A DNA stretch of 64,000 bases from contig NZ_JACHNE010000001.1 in NCBI RefSeq assembly GCF_014205255.1, forward strand, positions 5,580,001 to 5,644,000. Direction: 5' to 3'. Origin of the DNA: Streptomyces caelestis. GTDB lineage: Bacteria > Actinomycetota > Actinomycetes > Streptomycetales > Streptomycetaceae. The notes under the pieces are model-generated. The model did not search any database. It saw only the letters and a program-made list of their open reading frames with translations, and had not been told where the DNA came from. Below, one piece after another: positions 33,722-41,966 of the stretch. A program made the translations under genes and the position numbers. How positions within the stretch are numbered: position 1 is the stretch's first letter; every line of letters begins with the position of its first letter.

Positions 33722-34110
33722 ACCTCGTCGAACACTATGTCCTCGACACTGCCACGCTCCTGGCGATGGGAGGCGACAAGCAGGTCTCCGGTCTCATTCA
33801 TGCGGCGGCGGCCAGCGACGACGTGCGCCTGTGGGTGCCAGTTCTGTGCCTCCTTGAGGCTGAGCGCGAGCGTGGGGGGATCGTCGCTCACGCCGGTGTG
33901 CTGCTGGACGTACTCCGCATCGTCGATGACGACTACGCGATGGCTGTGACCGTTGCCGAGCTGTGCCGCGACGGTCTCGGCTTCGGCGTAGCGGCAGCCG
34001 TACATACTGCGCGGCCGAACCCGATGCTCCCCGACGGAGGGCTCGTGACCACCGTCGCGCCGGAACTCTATGCCGGGCTCGGAGTCGGAGTCATGGACCT
34101 GAACCGCTGA
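33718..34110 (+). CDS. PIN-domain-like toxin (VapC-like)
   Basis: 130 residues from a TTG start. The N-terminus EHYVLDTATLLAMGGDKQVS has the first PIN acidic residue, LCLLEAERERGG the second (Glu), and VDDDYAMAVTVAELC supplies the distal acidic group. The C-terminal part (GGLVTTVAPELYAGLGVGVM) is typical of a Streptomyces PIN-like subgroup. Probable ribonuclease toxin neutralised by the preceding protein. The module sits between the Tad operon and the large toxin-like gene. Confidence 0.75.
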   Translation: MNLVEHYVLDTATLLAMGGDKQVSGLIHAAAASDDVRLWVPVLCLLEAERERGGIVAHAGVLLDVLRIVDDDYAMAVTVAELCRDGLGFGVAAAVHTARPNPMLPDGGLVTTVAPELYAGLGVGVMDLNR

Positions 34111-34162
34111 CCAGCCCGGCCCCGGGCGCCGCGCGGGCAACGCCTACAGCGGGTGGTCCGCC

Positions 34163-34397
34163 TTACCGGCTTTGATGTCCGTCTCGTGACGCCCGCGGGT
34201 CGGGCGACTTGGCGTGCCACCAGTCCATGTACGCACGGTGCTGGGAGAGCTGTGCCTCGCCGTGAGTGAACTCGGGGGGCAACTGCGGTTCAGGCGGGCG
34301 CAGGGTTGGGCCCAGGGGCCCATGTGCCAGTAATCGATTCTCAATAGCCTCGGCCGGGTGTCCGCCTTGAATTGCCGCCCGCGAACCGAGGTCACGT
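34163..34397 (-). pseudogene. Possible remnant of a small protein gene (weak)
   Basis: One minus-strand frame ends with IENRLLAHGPLGPTLRPPEP and LSQHRAYMDWWHAKSPDPRA, which looks like real protein sequence (Trp pair, mixed charge), but no start codon or ribosome site is present in the intergenic part. The family is unknown. The rest of the 287-bp gap shows nothing I can name. Confidence 0.3.
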
Positions 34398-37034
34398 ATG
34401 TCCGGTGCCGGTAGCCCGATACCCCCGAGCGGGATGTGGGGCGCACAGAACATCCCGTCCTGGGACCGGCGTTCGCCGTTGCCGAGGGAACTGGGCTGGG
34501 CGCAGGTACTGCTGTGGGTGCAGTTCGCGCTGACGGTCCTGTACGTGGTCACCGTGCTGTCGGTGGTGACGTACTACTCAGGGGAGATCTTCGGGATCCT
34601 GCTGTACGACTCGCTGCCCAGCGTGGCCGGGGTCTACCTGGCCCGGCGCCTGTGGCGGGGCGGGGTGTGGACGAGTCGCGCACTGATCGCCGTACAGGCG
34701 TGGATCGTGTGGCTGTCGTTCGGCACGCTGATGCACGGTGATCTGCGGGGCTTCACGCAGGCCGCGATACCGGTCGCGGTCATCGTGCTGGTGCGCCGAG
34801 CCCCGTCGCGTGAGTGGTTCGAGATTGCTCCCCAGGACAGGGAGGAGCGCCGGGCGTTCAGCCTGGCGAGGATGATCCGCTGGCGGCGGGACGAGGGCCA
34901 GACCGCGGTGGAGTACGCGGGGCTCATCGCGGTGGTCGCGGCGATCATCGTCGCGCTGTCGGTGGGCGGCCTCGGCGGGCGCATCGCCGACGGCATCCGG
35001 TCGGCGGTCTGCTCGGTGACGGGCACGGCCTGCCCCGCTCCGCAGGGCGACGGTACGGAGACGGGTGCGGCCGGGGACAACGACGGTGCGCACCACGATG
35101 GTTCGGACGCCGGCGCTGGCACCGACGGCGGCAACGGCGCGGACCCGGACGGCGGCGTGAACGCGGACGGTGGCGCGGGGGCAGATGGCGCTGGGGGCGC
35201 GAACGGCGAGGCAGGCACCGAAGGCGACTCGGGCACCCAGGCCGGTTCCGGTGGCCAGCGAGGCACGGGCGCCGACGCCGACGGTGGTACGGGCGGCAAC
35301 GACAGCGACGGCGGTCCGGCGTGGTCACCTCGGATCATCACCTACGAGGGCGCGGGGACGAACGACACAGTCCCTCTCGCTCCGGGGCCGTTCGACCAGA
35401 GGTCGCTCTGGGACGACGTACATGACCAGGAACGTCACGACAGGACGTTCCTGGACCATGTCCGTGGCTTCTTCGTGGCCCCGACCAAGAGCTTCCTGGC
35501 CAGCACCATGGACGTCGTCAGCGACCCTGTCGGCTCGGTCAAGGACAGCTGGAACGGCCTGAAGGGCTACACCACGAACTGGTGGGGCGACAAGGCCGAC
35601 GAGCTGGGCGAGGAGTGGGACAAGGGGAACTACGTCTCCTCCGTATGGGGCTGGGTCAACTCGCCCGAGGATTTCGTGTCCGACCTTGCGACCGACACGT
35701 TCGTCGACAAGGAGAACTGGGAGAAGGGCAACTACGGCGCTTCCATCGGCAACACCGTTGTCGGCGTCGTCGGCATCTTCAGTCCGAAGACGATCACGAA
35801 GTTCACCAAGTTCAAGAAGCTGGCCGAGGTCGGTGAATCCCTCGGCAAGGCGGCGGACGCGGCGGAGAAGGCCCGCAAGGCGGCGAAGGCGGGTGACTTC
35901 GACGGCGCGAAAAAGGCAGCGGACGAGGCCCAGAAGCACGCCGACGAGGCGAAGAAGAAGGCCGAGAAGAACGGCAGCTGCACCATCGCGATCGGGCGCG
36001 TCCCGTACGGCGGTGGGAGCAGCCTGCGCGGAGTGCCGGGCACCGGCACCGGCGTCCTGGCGGCCCCGCAGGGCGGCCCGATCGTCGTCGCCGAAGGAGG
36101 CGGCAAGGAGTGCACGGGCGACGACGCCGACGACGCGCGCCAGGCCCGGCAGGAGGCGCTGGACGCGCGGGCCGATCTGCTGCGGGAGCAGATCAAGGCA
36201 CAAAAGCAGCTCCCGAAGGGCGAGCGGGTCAACCTGCAGGAGAGCCAGCTCCAGAACCTCCTCCGGCGGGCCAAGGACGACGTTGACCCGAACTCCAAGG
36301 ACATCAGCAAGAAGGAGGCGGCGGACGCCATCGCCGACGTCTCGGAGCTGATGGACCAGAAGAACATCCACTCCCTCAGCCGGACGAAGCTGGGGTCCAA
36401 GGTCCTGAACTCCGAAAACAAGGACAAACTCGCCGAGAACCTTGCCGAGGCGAACACCACCAAACGCGTGGCGCAGAACGAGGCGGCGGATGGCAGCACG
36501 GTGTACTCGTCGGTCGGCGAGGAGCACAGGCAGACGAAGCTCCCGGATGGCCTGGGCGGCGAGATCGACGTCACGGGTATCCCGGACGCCGACGTGGCCT
36601 ACCGCGGCAAGGACGGCAAGGTCCACGTCGCGGAGGTCAAGAACCGGGGGAACGCCACAACCCAGGCATCCCTGCCCGCCCAGGCGCAGAGGTTGGGCGA
36701 CTGGCAGAAGACAGCGCCGGGCCGTGTAGCCCGTTATGAGATCGCCACGACCAAGGACTGGCAGAAGATCTTCGATAAGTTCCAGTACAAGAAGCAGAGC
36801 AAGGCCCAGAAGGCGGTAAACGAGCCGAAGGTCCGCCCCGAGGGCACGCCTGCTTCGGAGATGTCAAAGCACGGCGTGGGAGCCCGCATCGCCGGACAGG
36901 ACGTGTCCCCCGCTCATCTGAAGGCGATGGACGACGCCTGGAACGCCAAGAGCGACACCGAGAAGTACGAGGCCATCCACTCCGGCAAGATGAAGGACCC
37001 GAAGACCGCGATGGAGTATCTGGGGGTCTCATGA
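34398..37034 (+). CDS. Polymorphic-toxin-like protein with internal type IVb prepilin signal and PD-(D/E)XK-like nuclease domain
   Basis: 878 residues. (1) Residues 32-135 contain three or four membrane helices (VLLWVQFALTVLYVVTVLSV; ALIAVQAWIVWLSFGTLM; AAIPVAVIVLVRR). (2) Residues 160-200 read RRDEGQTAVEYAGLIAVVAA: a prepilin site (G167, Glu172, Tyr173) identical in GQTAVEY to Flp, then a hydrophobic helix. (3) Residues 212-308 form a Gly/Asp/Ala-rich linker. (4) Residues 310-690 contain Trp-rich helices (DSWNGLKGYTTNWWGDKADE), a GNTVVGVVGIF segment and Lys/Ala/Glu coiled coil. (5) The C-terminal domain has D732 and E746-V-K748 in DVAYRGKDGKVHVAEVKN, as in PD-(D/E)XK nucleases. The stop overlaps the next ATG. 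The architecture is that of a polymorphic toxin; use of a prepilin signal for presentation or export is my inference. Confidence 0.85.
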   Translation: MSGAGSPIPPSGMWGAQNIPSWDRRSPLPRELGWAQVLLWVQFALTVLYVVTVLSVVTYYSGEIFGILLYDSLPSVAGVYLARRLWRGGVWTSRALIAVQAWIVWLSFGTLMHGDLRGFTQAAIPVAVIVLVRRAPSREWFEIAPQDREERRAFSLARMIRWRRDEGQTAVEYAGLIAVVAAIIVALSVGGLGGRIADGIRSAVCSVTGTACPAPQGDGTETGAAGDNDGAHHDGSDAGAGTDGGNGADPDGGVNADGGAGADGAGGANGEAGTEGDSGTQAGSGGQRGTGADADGGTGGNDSDGGPAWSPRIITYEGAGTNDTVPLAPGPFDQRSLWDDVHDQERHDRTFLDHVRGFFVAPTKSFLASTMDVVSDPVGSVKDSWNGLKGYTTNWWGDKADELGEEWDKGNYVSSVWGWVNSPEDFVSDLATDTFVDKENWEKGNYGASIGNTVVGVVGIFSPKTITKFTKFKKLAEVGESLGKAADAAEKARKAAKAGDFDGAKKAADEAQKHADEAKKKAEKNGSCTIAIGRVPYGGGSSLRGVPGTGTGVLAAPQGGPIVVAEGGGKECTGDDADDARQARQEALDARADLLREQIKAQKQLPKGERVNLQESQLQNLLRRAKDDVDPNSKDISKKEAADAIADVSELMDQKNIHSLSRTKLGSKVLNSENKDKLAENLAEANTTKRVAQNEAADGSTVYSSVGEEHRQTKLPDGLGGEIDVTGIPDADVAYRGKDGKVHVAEVKNRGNATTQASLPAQAQRLGDWQKTAPGRVARYEIATTKDWQKIFDKFQYKKQSKAQKAVNEPKVRPEGTPASEMSKHGVGARIAGQDVSPAHLKAMDDAWNAKSDTEKYEAIHSGKMKDPKTAMEYLGVS

Positions 37035-38044
37035 CCGACGATCAGCAGGTGCCCGAGATCCTCGGGGAACTGGCGGCAGCGATGGCCGACGCTCCGCCGA
37101 CCACCGACGGCTACTGGACCTCCGAAGGATTGCACGATCTCTACGAGCGGTTTGAGAAGGAGCCTGACCTGCCGCTTACCGATGGCCAGCGGCGGCTCTT
37201 CATGGCCCAACGAGCCCGCAATGCGGCGTCGTCACGTGTCCATGGTTTGTTGCGCTCGCTGGAGAAAGCTGTGGAGCACGGCCAGGTGACCGCCGTCCCA
37301 GAGGCCGCCGTTCTTGCTGAGGCGTGTGTGCGCGCCAGACTCGCGGTGTTCGATGCGATCAGCGTCCTCCACCGCCTGGGTGTGCCTTACGGCGAGCAGG
37401 CGCTGGCACGACTGGTGTCCGACAGGCATGTGGGCGACAGCGATCGACGCTGGGGCCGCTGGTGGCTGAGGCGCCTGCGGGAGCCAATGTACCGGGGTAT
37501 GGCGAGCCGTCCTGTCGAAGGTGAGGAGCCATTGCTGCCAGAGTTGGTACGGAACCTTACAGTCGGTTGGCAGGGCGGCTGGGAGATCGAGGAAGATCCG
37601 GCGCAGGAGCGCTTCGCTCAGGCCCGAGCCATTCTTGAAGCGCTTTTGCCCGGCACGAGGCTGCCGTTTCCGGAGCCCATTCCGGAATGGGAGGGGGACT
37701 GGGACGAAGACGAGGATGAGCGCCCCGATTGGCTGGAGATCCGCATGGTGCTGCGAGATCTGATGCCGGATGTCGGGCTGGTCACCCGAGAGCGCATGAC
37801 CGAGGGCTGGCACGAGTGCAAGCGGCTGGGGCTGGACTTGCAAGGTGAAGGGCCTGAGGAGTTCGGTGACCGGTGGGCCATGCGCATCGGTGCCTGGACC
37901 GCGGAAGGCATTCTGTCCTGGCTTTGGCGAGAGGACCAGTTCTCCCCATGGGCCCAGGACCTCGCCAGGCGCTACATCGACCGGAACGTCGCCGTGACCG
38001 AGGCAACTCGCCTGCTGTCCGAGGCGGCGGAGAGCGGCTCCTGA
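37031..38044 (+). CDS. Uncharacterised acidic protein, candidate immunity protein
   Basis: 337 residues, soluble, rich in Glu/Asp, Trp and Arg (RRWGRWWLRRLREPMYRGMA; PEWEGDWDEDEDERPDWLEI; WLWREDQFSPWAQDLARRY). No signal peptide, membrane segment or recognised motif. Its ATG overlaps the toxin-like gene stop (ATGA), the classic toxin-immunity spacing, and its acidity fits inhibition of a nuclease. It is larger than most immunity proteins, so it might instead be a chaperone/adaptor. The function is inferred from context only. Confidence 0.75.
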   Translation: MTDDQQVPEILGELAAAMADAPPTTDGYWTSEGLHDLYERFEKEPDLPLTDGQRRLFMAQRARNAASSRVHGLLRSLEKAVEHGQVTAVPEAAVLAEACVRARLAVFDAISVLHRLGVPYGEQALARLVSDRHVGDSDRRWGRWWLRRLREPMYRGMASRPVEGEEPLLPELVRNLTVGWQGGWEIEEDPAQERFAQARAILEALLPGTRLPFPEPIPEWEGDWDEDEDERPDWLEIRMVLRDLMPDVGLVTRERMTEGWHECKRLGLDLQGEGPEEFGDRWAMRIGAWTAEGILSWLWREDQFSPWAQDLARRYIDRNVAVTEATRLLSEAAESGS

Positions 38045-38048
38045 AGCC

Positions 38049-38348
38049 GTGGCATACGAAGAGGCGCACGCGGAGGCTCCCGACGACCGCACAGCTGTGC
38101 TCCTAGGAGAGTTGGAGGCGGCGATCGCCGGGTCCATGGAGGACTACGCCTACGCCTTCCTGGACCCGGACGACGACGAGCTCCCGCCCTTCTTCCGGGA
38201 ACTGTGCGAGAGCGGATACTTCGGCGACCTCCTGTACTGGCGGGTCGGCGACCGTCTGGTCGCCGCGAGCGTCGGCCACGAGGACAAAGAGGAGCCGGTC
38301 GTGCTGTTCGCCGGGGTGACCGGTTCCGCGGAGGGATTCCCCGACTAG
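38049..38348 (+). CDS. Small acidic protein, possible second immunity protein
   Basis: 99 residues from a GTG four bases after the previous stop. Strongly acidic (DYAYAFLDPDDDELPPFFRE; GHEDKEEPVVLFAGVTG), with no cysteines or membrane segment. It looks like a compact immunity-type protein. Co-transcription with the toxin and the 337-residue gene is likely. The family was not recognised. Confidence 0.65.
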   Translation: MAYEEAHAEAPDDRTAVLLGELEAAIAGSMEDYAYAFLDPDDDELPPFFRELCESGYFGDLLYWRVGDRLVAASVGHEDKEEPVVLFAGVTGSAEGFPD

Positions 38349-38398
38349 GAGCGCGGAGCACGGCTGCCTGGACCCCTGTTCGGAAGTTCGGTCCGTTC

Positions 38399-38611
38399 AT
38401 GGGTCCGCGGCCGCACCGGGAGCCGTTCCGCGACTCGATGCCACGGCATCTCGCCGCAGTCCTCGGAGTTCCGCCGTTCGCCGAGGTCGTCACCATCGTC
38501 ATGCACGGGGGCCGGGCCTCCCTGGAGGGCCTCCTGATGTCCTGCGTCGTCGTGGTGATCGGCGCTGTCACGGGCTACGCCGTGGACGGGCTGCAGGAGG
38601 GGGAACGATGA
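38399..38611 (+). CDS. Small single-helix protein or gene fragment
   Basis: 70 residues, MGPRPHREPFRDSMPRHLAA then a hydrophobic segment (LEGLLMSCVVVVIGAVTGYA). No ribosome site is obvious, and in-frame coding character continues upstream of the ATG (TPVRKFGPF), so it may be the tail of a broken gene. Its TGA overlaps an ATG in the next frame. Confidence 0.35.
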   Translation: MGPRPHREPFRDSMPRHLAAVLGVPPFAEVVTIVMHGGRASLEGLLMSCVVVVIGAVTGYAVDGLQEGER

Positions 38612-38642
38612 GGACGCCGCGAATACAGAGGGCCGTCGAGCG

Positions 38643-38984
38643 GTGGACCTGCCGCATGAAGACAGGCTGCGCGACGACCCGTCGTTGTCCCTCGACATCT
38701 ACGTGGAGGACGCCCTGGTCGACGAGGCGCCGACTGAACCGGAACTCGCTCGGCGCCTGGCCACGGCGCTCGGCGTTCCCGTTCTCTGCCCGGCCGAGGA
38801 GGACCTCCCGTCGGCTTACTGGCCGGCAACCTCGTCAGGAGAGTCCGTCCGCGCCCGGCTGTATGCGTCGGACGACGAACCCCCCGTGCACACGATCGAC
38901 GCGGTCGGGTCCGCGGTCGGCCAACTCCCGCACATTCGTGTCAGCGACCTGCCGGAGATCGCCCGCGAAAAGGGTGGCAGGTAG
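38643..38984 (+). CDS. Hypothetical protein, possible orphan immunity protein
   Basis: 113 residues from a GTG (DLPHEDRLRDDPSLSLDIYV; LARRLATALGVPVLCPAEED; VGQLPHIRVSDLPEIAREKG). Soluble, acidic and without known motifs. A translationally coupled ATG at 38608 lies in another frame, so the true N-terminus could have been lost by frameshift. It resembles the small accessory genes that trail polymorphic toxin loci; the function is unknown. Confidence 0.55.
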   Translation: MDLPHEDRLRDDPSLSLDIYVEDALVDEAPTEPELARRLATALGVPVLCPAEEDLPSAYWPATSSGESVRARLYASDDEPPVHTIDAVGSAVGQLPHIRVSDLPEIAREKGGR

Positions 38985-39015
38985 TGGCGCCGTCCTGGAA
39001 GGGGACGGGTCGGCG

Positions 39016-39384
39016 CTACGTGATGACCTCGACCGACACACCCTCCCGTACTCCCCACCCCGCCATCACCCCTGCCTCCGCCTCCACCACATGCCGGGCC
39101 CGCAGTCGCGGCAGCCCCAACCGCCCCGGCCGCATGGTCCGCACGGCGATGACGCGAAGGTCACGATCGAGATAGGCGACATCGATCGGCATGCGCATCC
39201 GGAAGGTGTGCACGCTGTTGGCGGGGGAGAGCAGCAGCGCTCCCTCGACGGAATCCCGCCCCAACAGCCCTCTCGTACGGGCCCGATAGGAGGTGGCGAT
39301 CTCCAACGGCACACGGACGACCGGCCCCTCACCACTCCCGTGCACGACCAGCTCCCCACGCCCGTCCCGCCACTGCCGCCCCAT
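39016..39384 (-). CDS. DUF192 family protein
   Basis: 122 residues. VPLEIATSYRARTRGLLGRD, SVHTFRMRMPIDVAYLDRDL and HVVEAEAGVMAGWGVREG are the conserved blocks of DUF192. The start MGRQWRDGRGELVVHG is supported by GGAGG eight bases upstream. Cytoplasmic and of unknown biochemical role; in several actinobacteria such genes lie beside Tad loci, but I cannot derive a function from this. Convergent with the toxin-associated genes. Confidence 0.9.
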   Translation of the reverse strand: MGRQWRDGRGELVVHGSGEGPVVRVPLEIATSYRARTRGLLGRDSVEGALLLSPANSVHTFRMRMPIDVAYLDRDLRVIAVRTMRPGRLGLPRLRARHVVEAEAGVMAGWGVREGVSVEVIT

Positions 39385-39728
39385 ACGGGCCACCTCCGAC
39401 CGTCCCCCTGCCACCTGGGCCACCGGTTGTCCGAACCAGAACGCGAACGTATCCGTAGGCGAGTAGGCCCCACATAGGCCCACGGTCCCATGCCACACAG
39501 CCCTTTGCTGGTTCAGGACTGAAACGCCCGGCACGTCAGCACTTTCGGACGGACGGATTGGCGCGTTATGCAACCGTTATGGCTGGAACGCGACGAGACT
39601 GGTCGACGAATCACCAATTCCTCCCCATACACCCCGTCAGATGACAACCGTCACCCTGGTGCGGCCCCACACCGCTGGATAGCTTTGGTTCGCTCAAGAG
39701 AAGCCTCGCCTCTTACCGGGAGCCGACC
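39385..39728. other. Divergent intergenic region
   Basis: 344 bp between divergent genes. Two CGTTATG copies occur 14 bp apart at 39564 and 39578. No gene, strong hairpin or convincing promoter was found. Confidence 0.4.
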
Positions 39729-40388
39729 GTGAACCGCCGCCCCACCCTCCTCGCAGCGCTCACGCTGACCGCCGCCGCGGCCCTGACGCTGTCCGCGTGC
39801 GGGAGCGATGACAGCCCCAAGAGCAAGGACAACGACAAGATCGCGGGAGTCGACGCGGGTGCCGAGAAGTCGGCTTCTCCCAGCACGTCGGCCCCAGCCT
39901 CCACGGGTCGACCGAAGATCGAGCTGCCGTCGGACGTCACCTACAAGTTCGAGTGGAAGAAGACCGGCGACGCGCAGAAGGACGCCGTGCTCAACGATGC
40001 CGAGCAGCGCATCAAGGCCGTGGACATGGCAATCGCCAAGCAGGACCCACTGGACAAGGCCTACCGCTTCTACTCGGAGGGCACGGCCGCCGCCGGAAGC
40101 CAGAAGTACATCCAGGAGTTCGTGGACCACAAGGCACGCACGACCGGTCTGACCCGCTACTACAACGAGAGCGTGAGCCTCAACGACGACGGCACCGCCG
40201 CACTCGTCTATTGCGAAGACCAGAGCAAGGCGTTCAACAAGTTCCTGAAGACCGGCAAGACCGACGTCACGCCGGTGACGAAGGACAGTTACGTCGTCTA
40301 TGCAGGCACCCTGCGCAAGAACGACAACGGCGTCTGGGTCACCGAGCGACTGATCTCGGAGCGGGGGAGCGCGAAGTGCCGGCCTTGA
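39729..40388 (+). CDS. Lipoprotein of unknown function
   Basis: 219 residues. Signal peptide with lipobox LSAC (Cys24), a Ser/Lys/Ala/Pro spacer to about residue 62, then a ~155-residue extracellular domain (KKTGDAQKDAVLNDAEQRIK, ALVYCEDQSKAFNKFLKTGK, GVWVTERLISERGSAKCRP) with two cysteines that may pair. The fold resembles the NTF2-like/SnoaL-type domain seen in other Streptomyces lipoproteins; this is a guess. It overlaps the next gene by 13 bp, so the two products probably act together. Confidence 0.83.
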   Translation: MNRRPTLLAALTLTAAAALTLSACGSDDSPKSKDNDKIAGVDAGAEKSASPSTSAPASTGRPKIELPSDVTYKFEWKKTGDAQKDAVLNDAEQRIKAVDMAIAKQDPLDKAYRFYSEGTAAAGSQKYIQEFVDHKARTTGLTRYYNESVSLNDDGTAALVYCEDQSKAFNKFLKTGKTDVTPVTKDSYVVYAGTLRKNDNGVWVTERLISERGSAKCRP

Positions 40389-41404
40389 CGCGGACCAACC
40401 GCCTGCTCTTCGTTGCGGGCCTCACGGCCCTGATACTGGCTGCCGCCGGCCCTGCCCATGCGGAAAAGGGGTTCGGCGGCACGGACGGTCAATCGAACCA
40501 GGACGCCAACGCCGGCAAAGACGGCACCCTCTCCGTCACCGCAGGCGGCATCGTCTTCGACCGTTCCAAGAACGGCACCGGCAACTCCGCGGGCGCCCTG
40601 ACGTCGGTCACGTCCTGGACGCCCCCGCCCTGCTGGTATGCCCCGAAGTACACCCCGGAACAGTTGCGGAAGTACCTGGAGCCGACCTGGGAGGCCGGTT
40701 CGACGGGTTACGAGTGGGACGCCAAGCAGCGGGACCGCTACGTCAACGGGCATCCCTACAAGGACTTCAACAAGGACAAGACCGGCAAGGGCTACTTCTG
40801 GGACTCCTTCGTCAACAAGGACTTCCCCCCGGGCTGGGACTCCTGCGACGAAGAAATCTTCTGGGTGGACCAGGGCGACCCCCCGCCCGCGAACATCGAG
40901 AACGCCGTCACCCCCAAGGTCCTCGCCGAACTCGCCTACGCCGAGATCCGCGTCCCCAGCACCAAGGTGACCCTGGCACCCGCCGAGGCGACCAAGGTCA
41001 ACCTCCCGACCTGGTCCTGGCTGGACGCCGCCGAGTTCAAGCCGGTCTCCGTCACCGCGTCCGTACCAGTGCTCGGCATTCAGGCGACCGCGACGGCCGA
41101 ACCGGTGTCGCTCCGGATCGAACCGGGCACCAAGGACGCCGTGACCTATCCGGACTCCGGCGTCTGCGACATCAACAACGGCCGCATCGGCGAGCCCTAC
41201 GCCAAGGGCAAGGCGAACCAGACCCCGCCCTGTGGGGTGAAATACCTGCGCTCCTCGGGCGACGGCACGTACCCGCTCCAGGCCACGATCACCTGGAAGA
41301 TCGAGTGGACCGGCAGCGGAGGCGCGGGCGGCGACCTCCCCGACGGCACGTTCGGCGCCACGCAGGACGTGGTCGTCCAGGAGATTCAGGCCGTCAACCG
41401 CTGA
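40376..41404 (+). CDS. Secreted protein of unknown function, partner of the lipoprotein
   Basis: 342 residues from a GTG inside the preceding gene, with GGGGGAG upstream. Signal peptide LLFVAGLTALILAAAGPAHA (residues 10-29). The mature protein has Trp/Pro-rich segments (TSWTPPPCWYAPKYTPEQL, YFWDSFVNKDFPPGWDSCDE) and a C-terminal beta-rich half (LPTWSWLDAAEFKPVSVTAS, LQATITWKIEWTGSGGAGG) with four or more cysteines. No transmembrane anchor and no recognised catalytic motif. The tight coupling suggests a lipoprotein/secreted protein complex at the cell surface. Confidence 0.83.
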   Translation: MPALTRTNRLLFVAGLTALILAAAGPAHAEKGFGGTDGQSNQDANAGKDGTLSVTAGGIVFDRSKNGTGNSAGALTSVTSWTPPPCWYAPKYTPEQLRKYLEPTWEAGSTGYEWDAKQRDRYVNGHPYKDFNKDKTGKGYFWDSFVNKDFPPGWDSCDEEIFWVDQGDPPPANIENAVTPKVLAELAYAEIRVPSTKVTLAPAEATKVNLPTWSWLDAAEFKPVSVTASVPVLGIQATATAEPVSLRIEPGTKDAVTYPDSGVCDINNGRIGEPYAKGKANQTPPCGVKYLRSSGDGTYPLQATITWKIEWTGSGGAGGDLPDGTFGATQDVVVQEIQAVNR

Positions 41405-41530
41405 CACCGGCCACAGCCCCGACTGCCGGGGCGGCCACTCGTGTGGGTGGCCGCCTGTCCGTCTCATGAGCGGAACGGATAGAGTCACTTAGCCGCGGAA
41501 GCGCCATGTACGGGGAGAGGAAACAGCCGA

Positions 41531-41805
41531 ATGGCGGAACGGTTAGCCGTTGACGGTGACGAGCTTGCGCACTTCATGAAGATGCTTTCAGCGAGACCAA
41601 GCTGAAGGCGTCGTCCGACAGTGGCCTTCCGCAACAGCCCCTGCTGCAGATTCACGCCCATCTGCCGCACTCTGACTGCAAGCGCATGGCCGTTCTCACC
41701 ATCAGCACCCCGGCCATGTCTCGCCGCGAGGAGTATCGCGCGATCCTCCGCCAGATTGCCGAGACGGTCAGCTTTGCCAACCCTCTGCAATCAGAAACGA
41801 AATGA
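41531..41805 (+). pseudogene. Frameshifted remnant of a small protein gene
   Basis: It opens with a plausible start MAERLAVDGDELAHFMKMLS, then stops after a few codons. Shifting frame near 41580 gives DAFSETKLKASSDSGLPQQP, SDCKRMAVLTISTPAMSRRE and YRAILRQIAETVSFANPLQ to a TGA at 41803. The parts read like real coding sequence, so a deletion or frameshift is likely. The family is unknown. Confidence 0.55.
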
Positions 41806-41966
41806 CCCCAAGATGAGGTAGGAAGGGCCCATGACCGCAGCCCACCGGTGACGAACCGGACCCCGGGGATTCCGTACGGTTCGCCGCCGAGGAAGTGCGG
41901 CCGCTCGTCCCGTAAGTCACGGCTTCCGCACCCGCATTGTCAGTCCCCGGTGCCACACTCACCGGC

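Noticed and set aside
20881..38984. Integrated phage or conjugative element carrying the Tad and toxin genes
   Set aside because: No integrase, excisionase, attachment repeats, tRNA or phage structural genes were found in or around the region.
39953..41404. Longer form of the secreted protein gene starting at 39953
   Set aside because: The upstream extension overlaps the lipoprotein gene out of frame; the signal peptide and ribosome site place the start at 40376.
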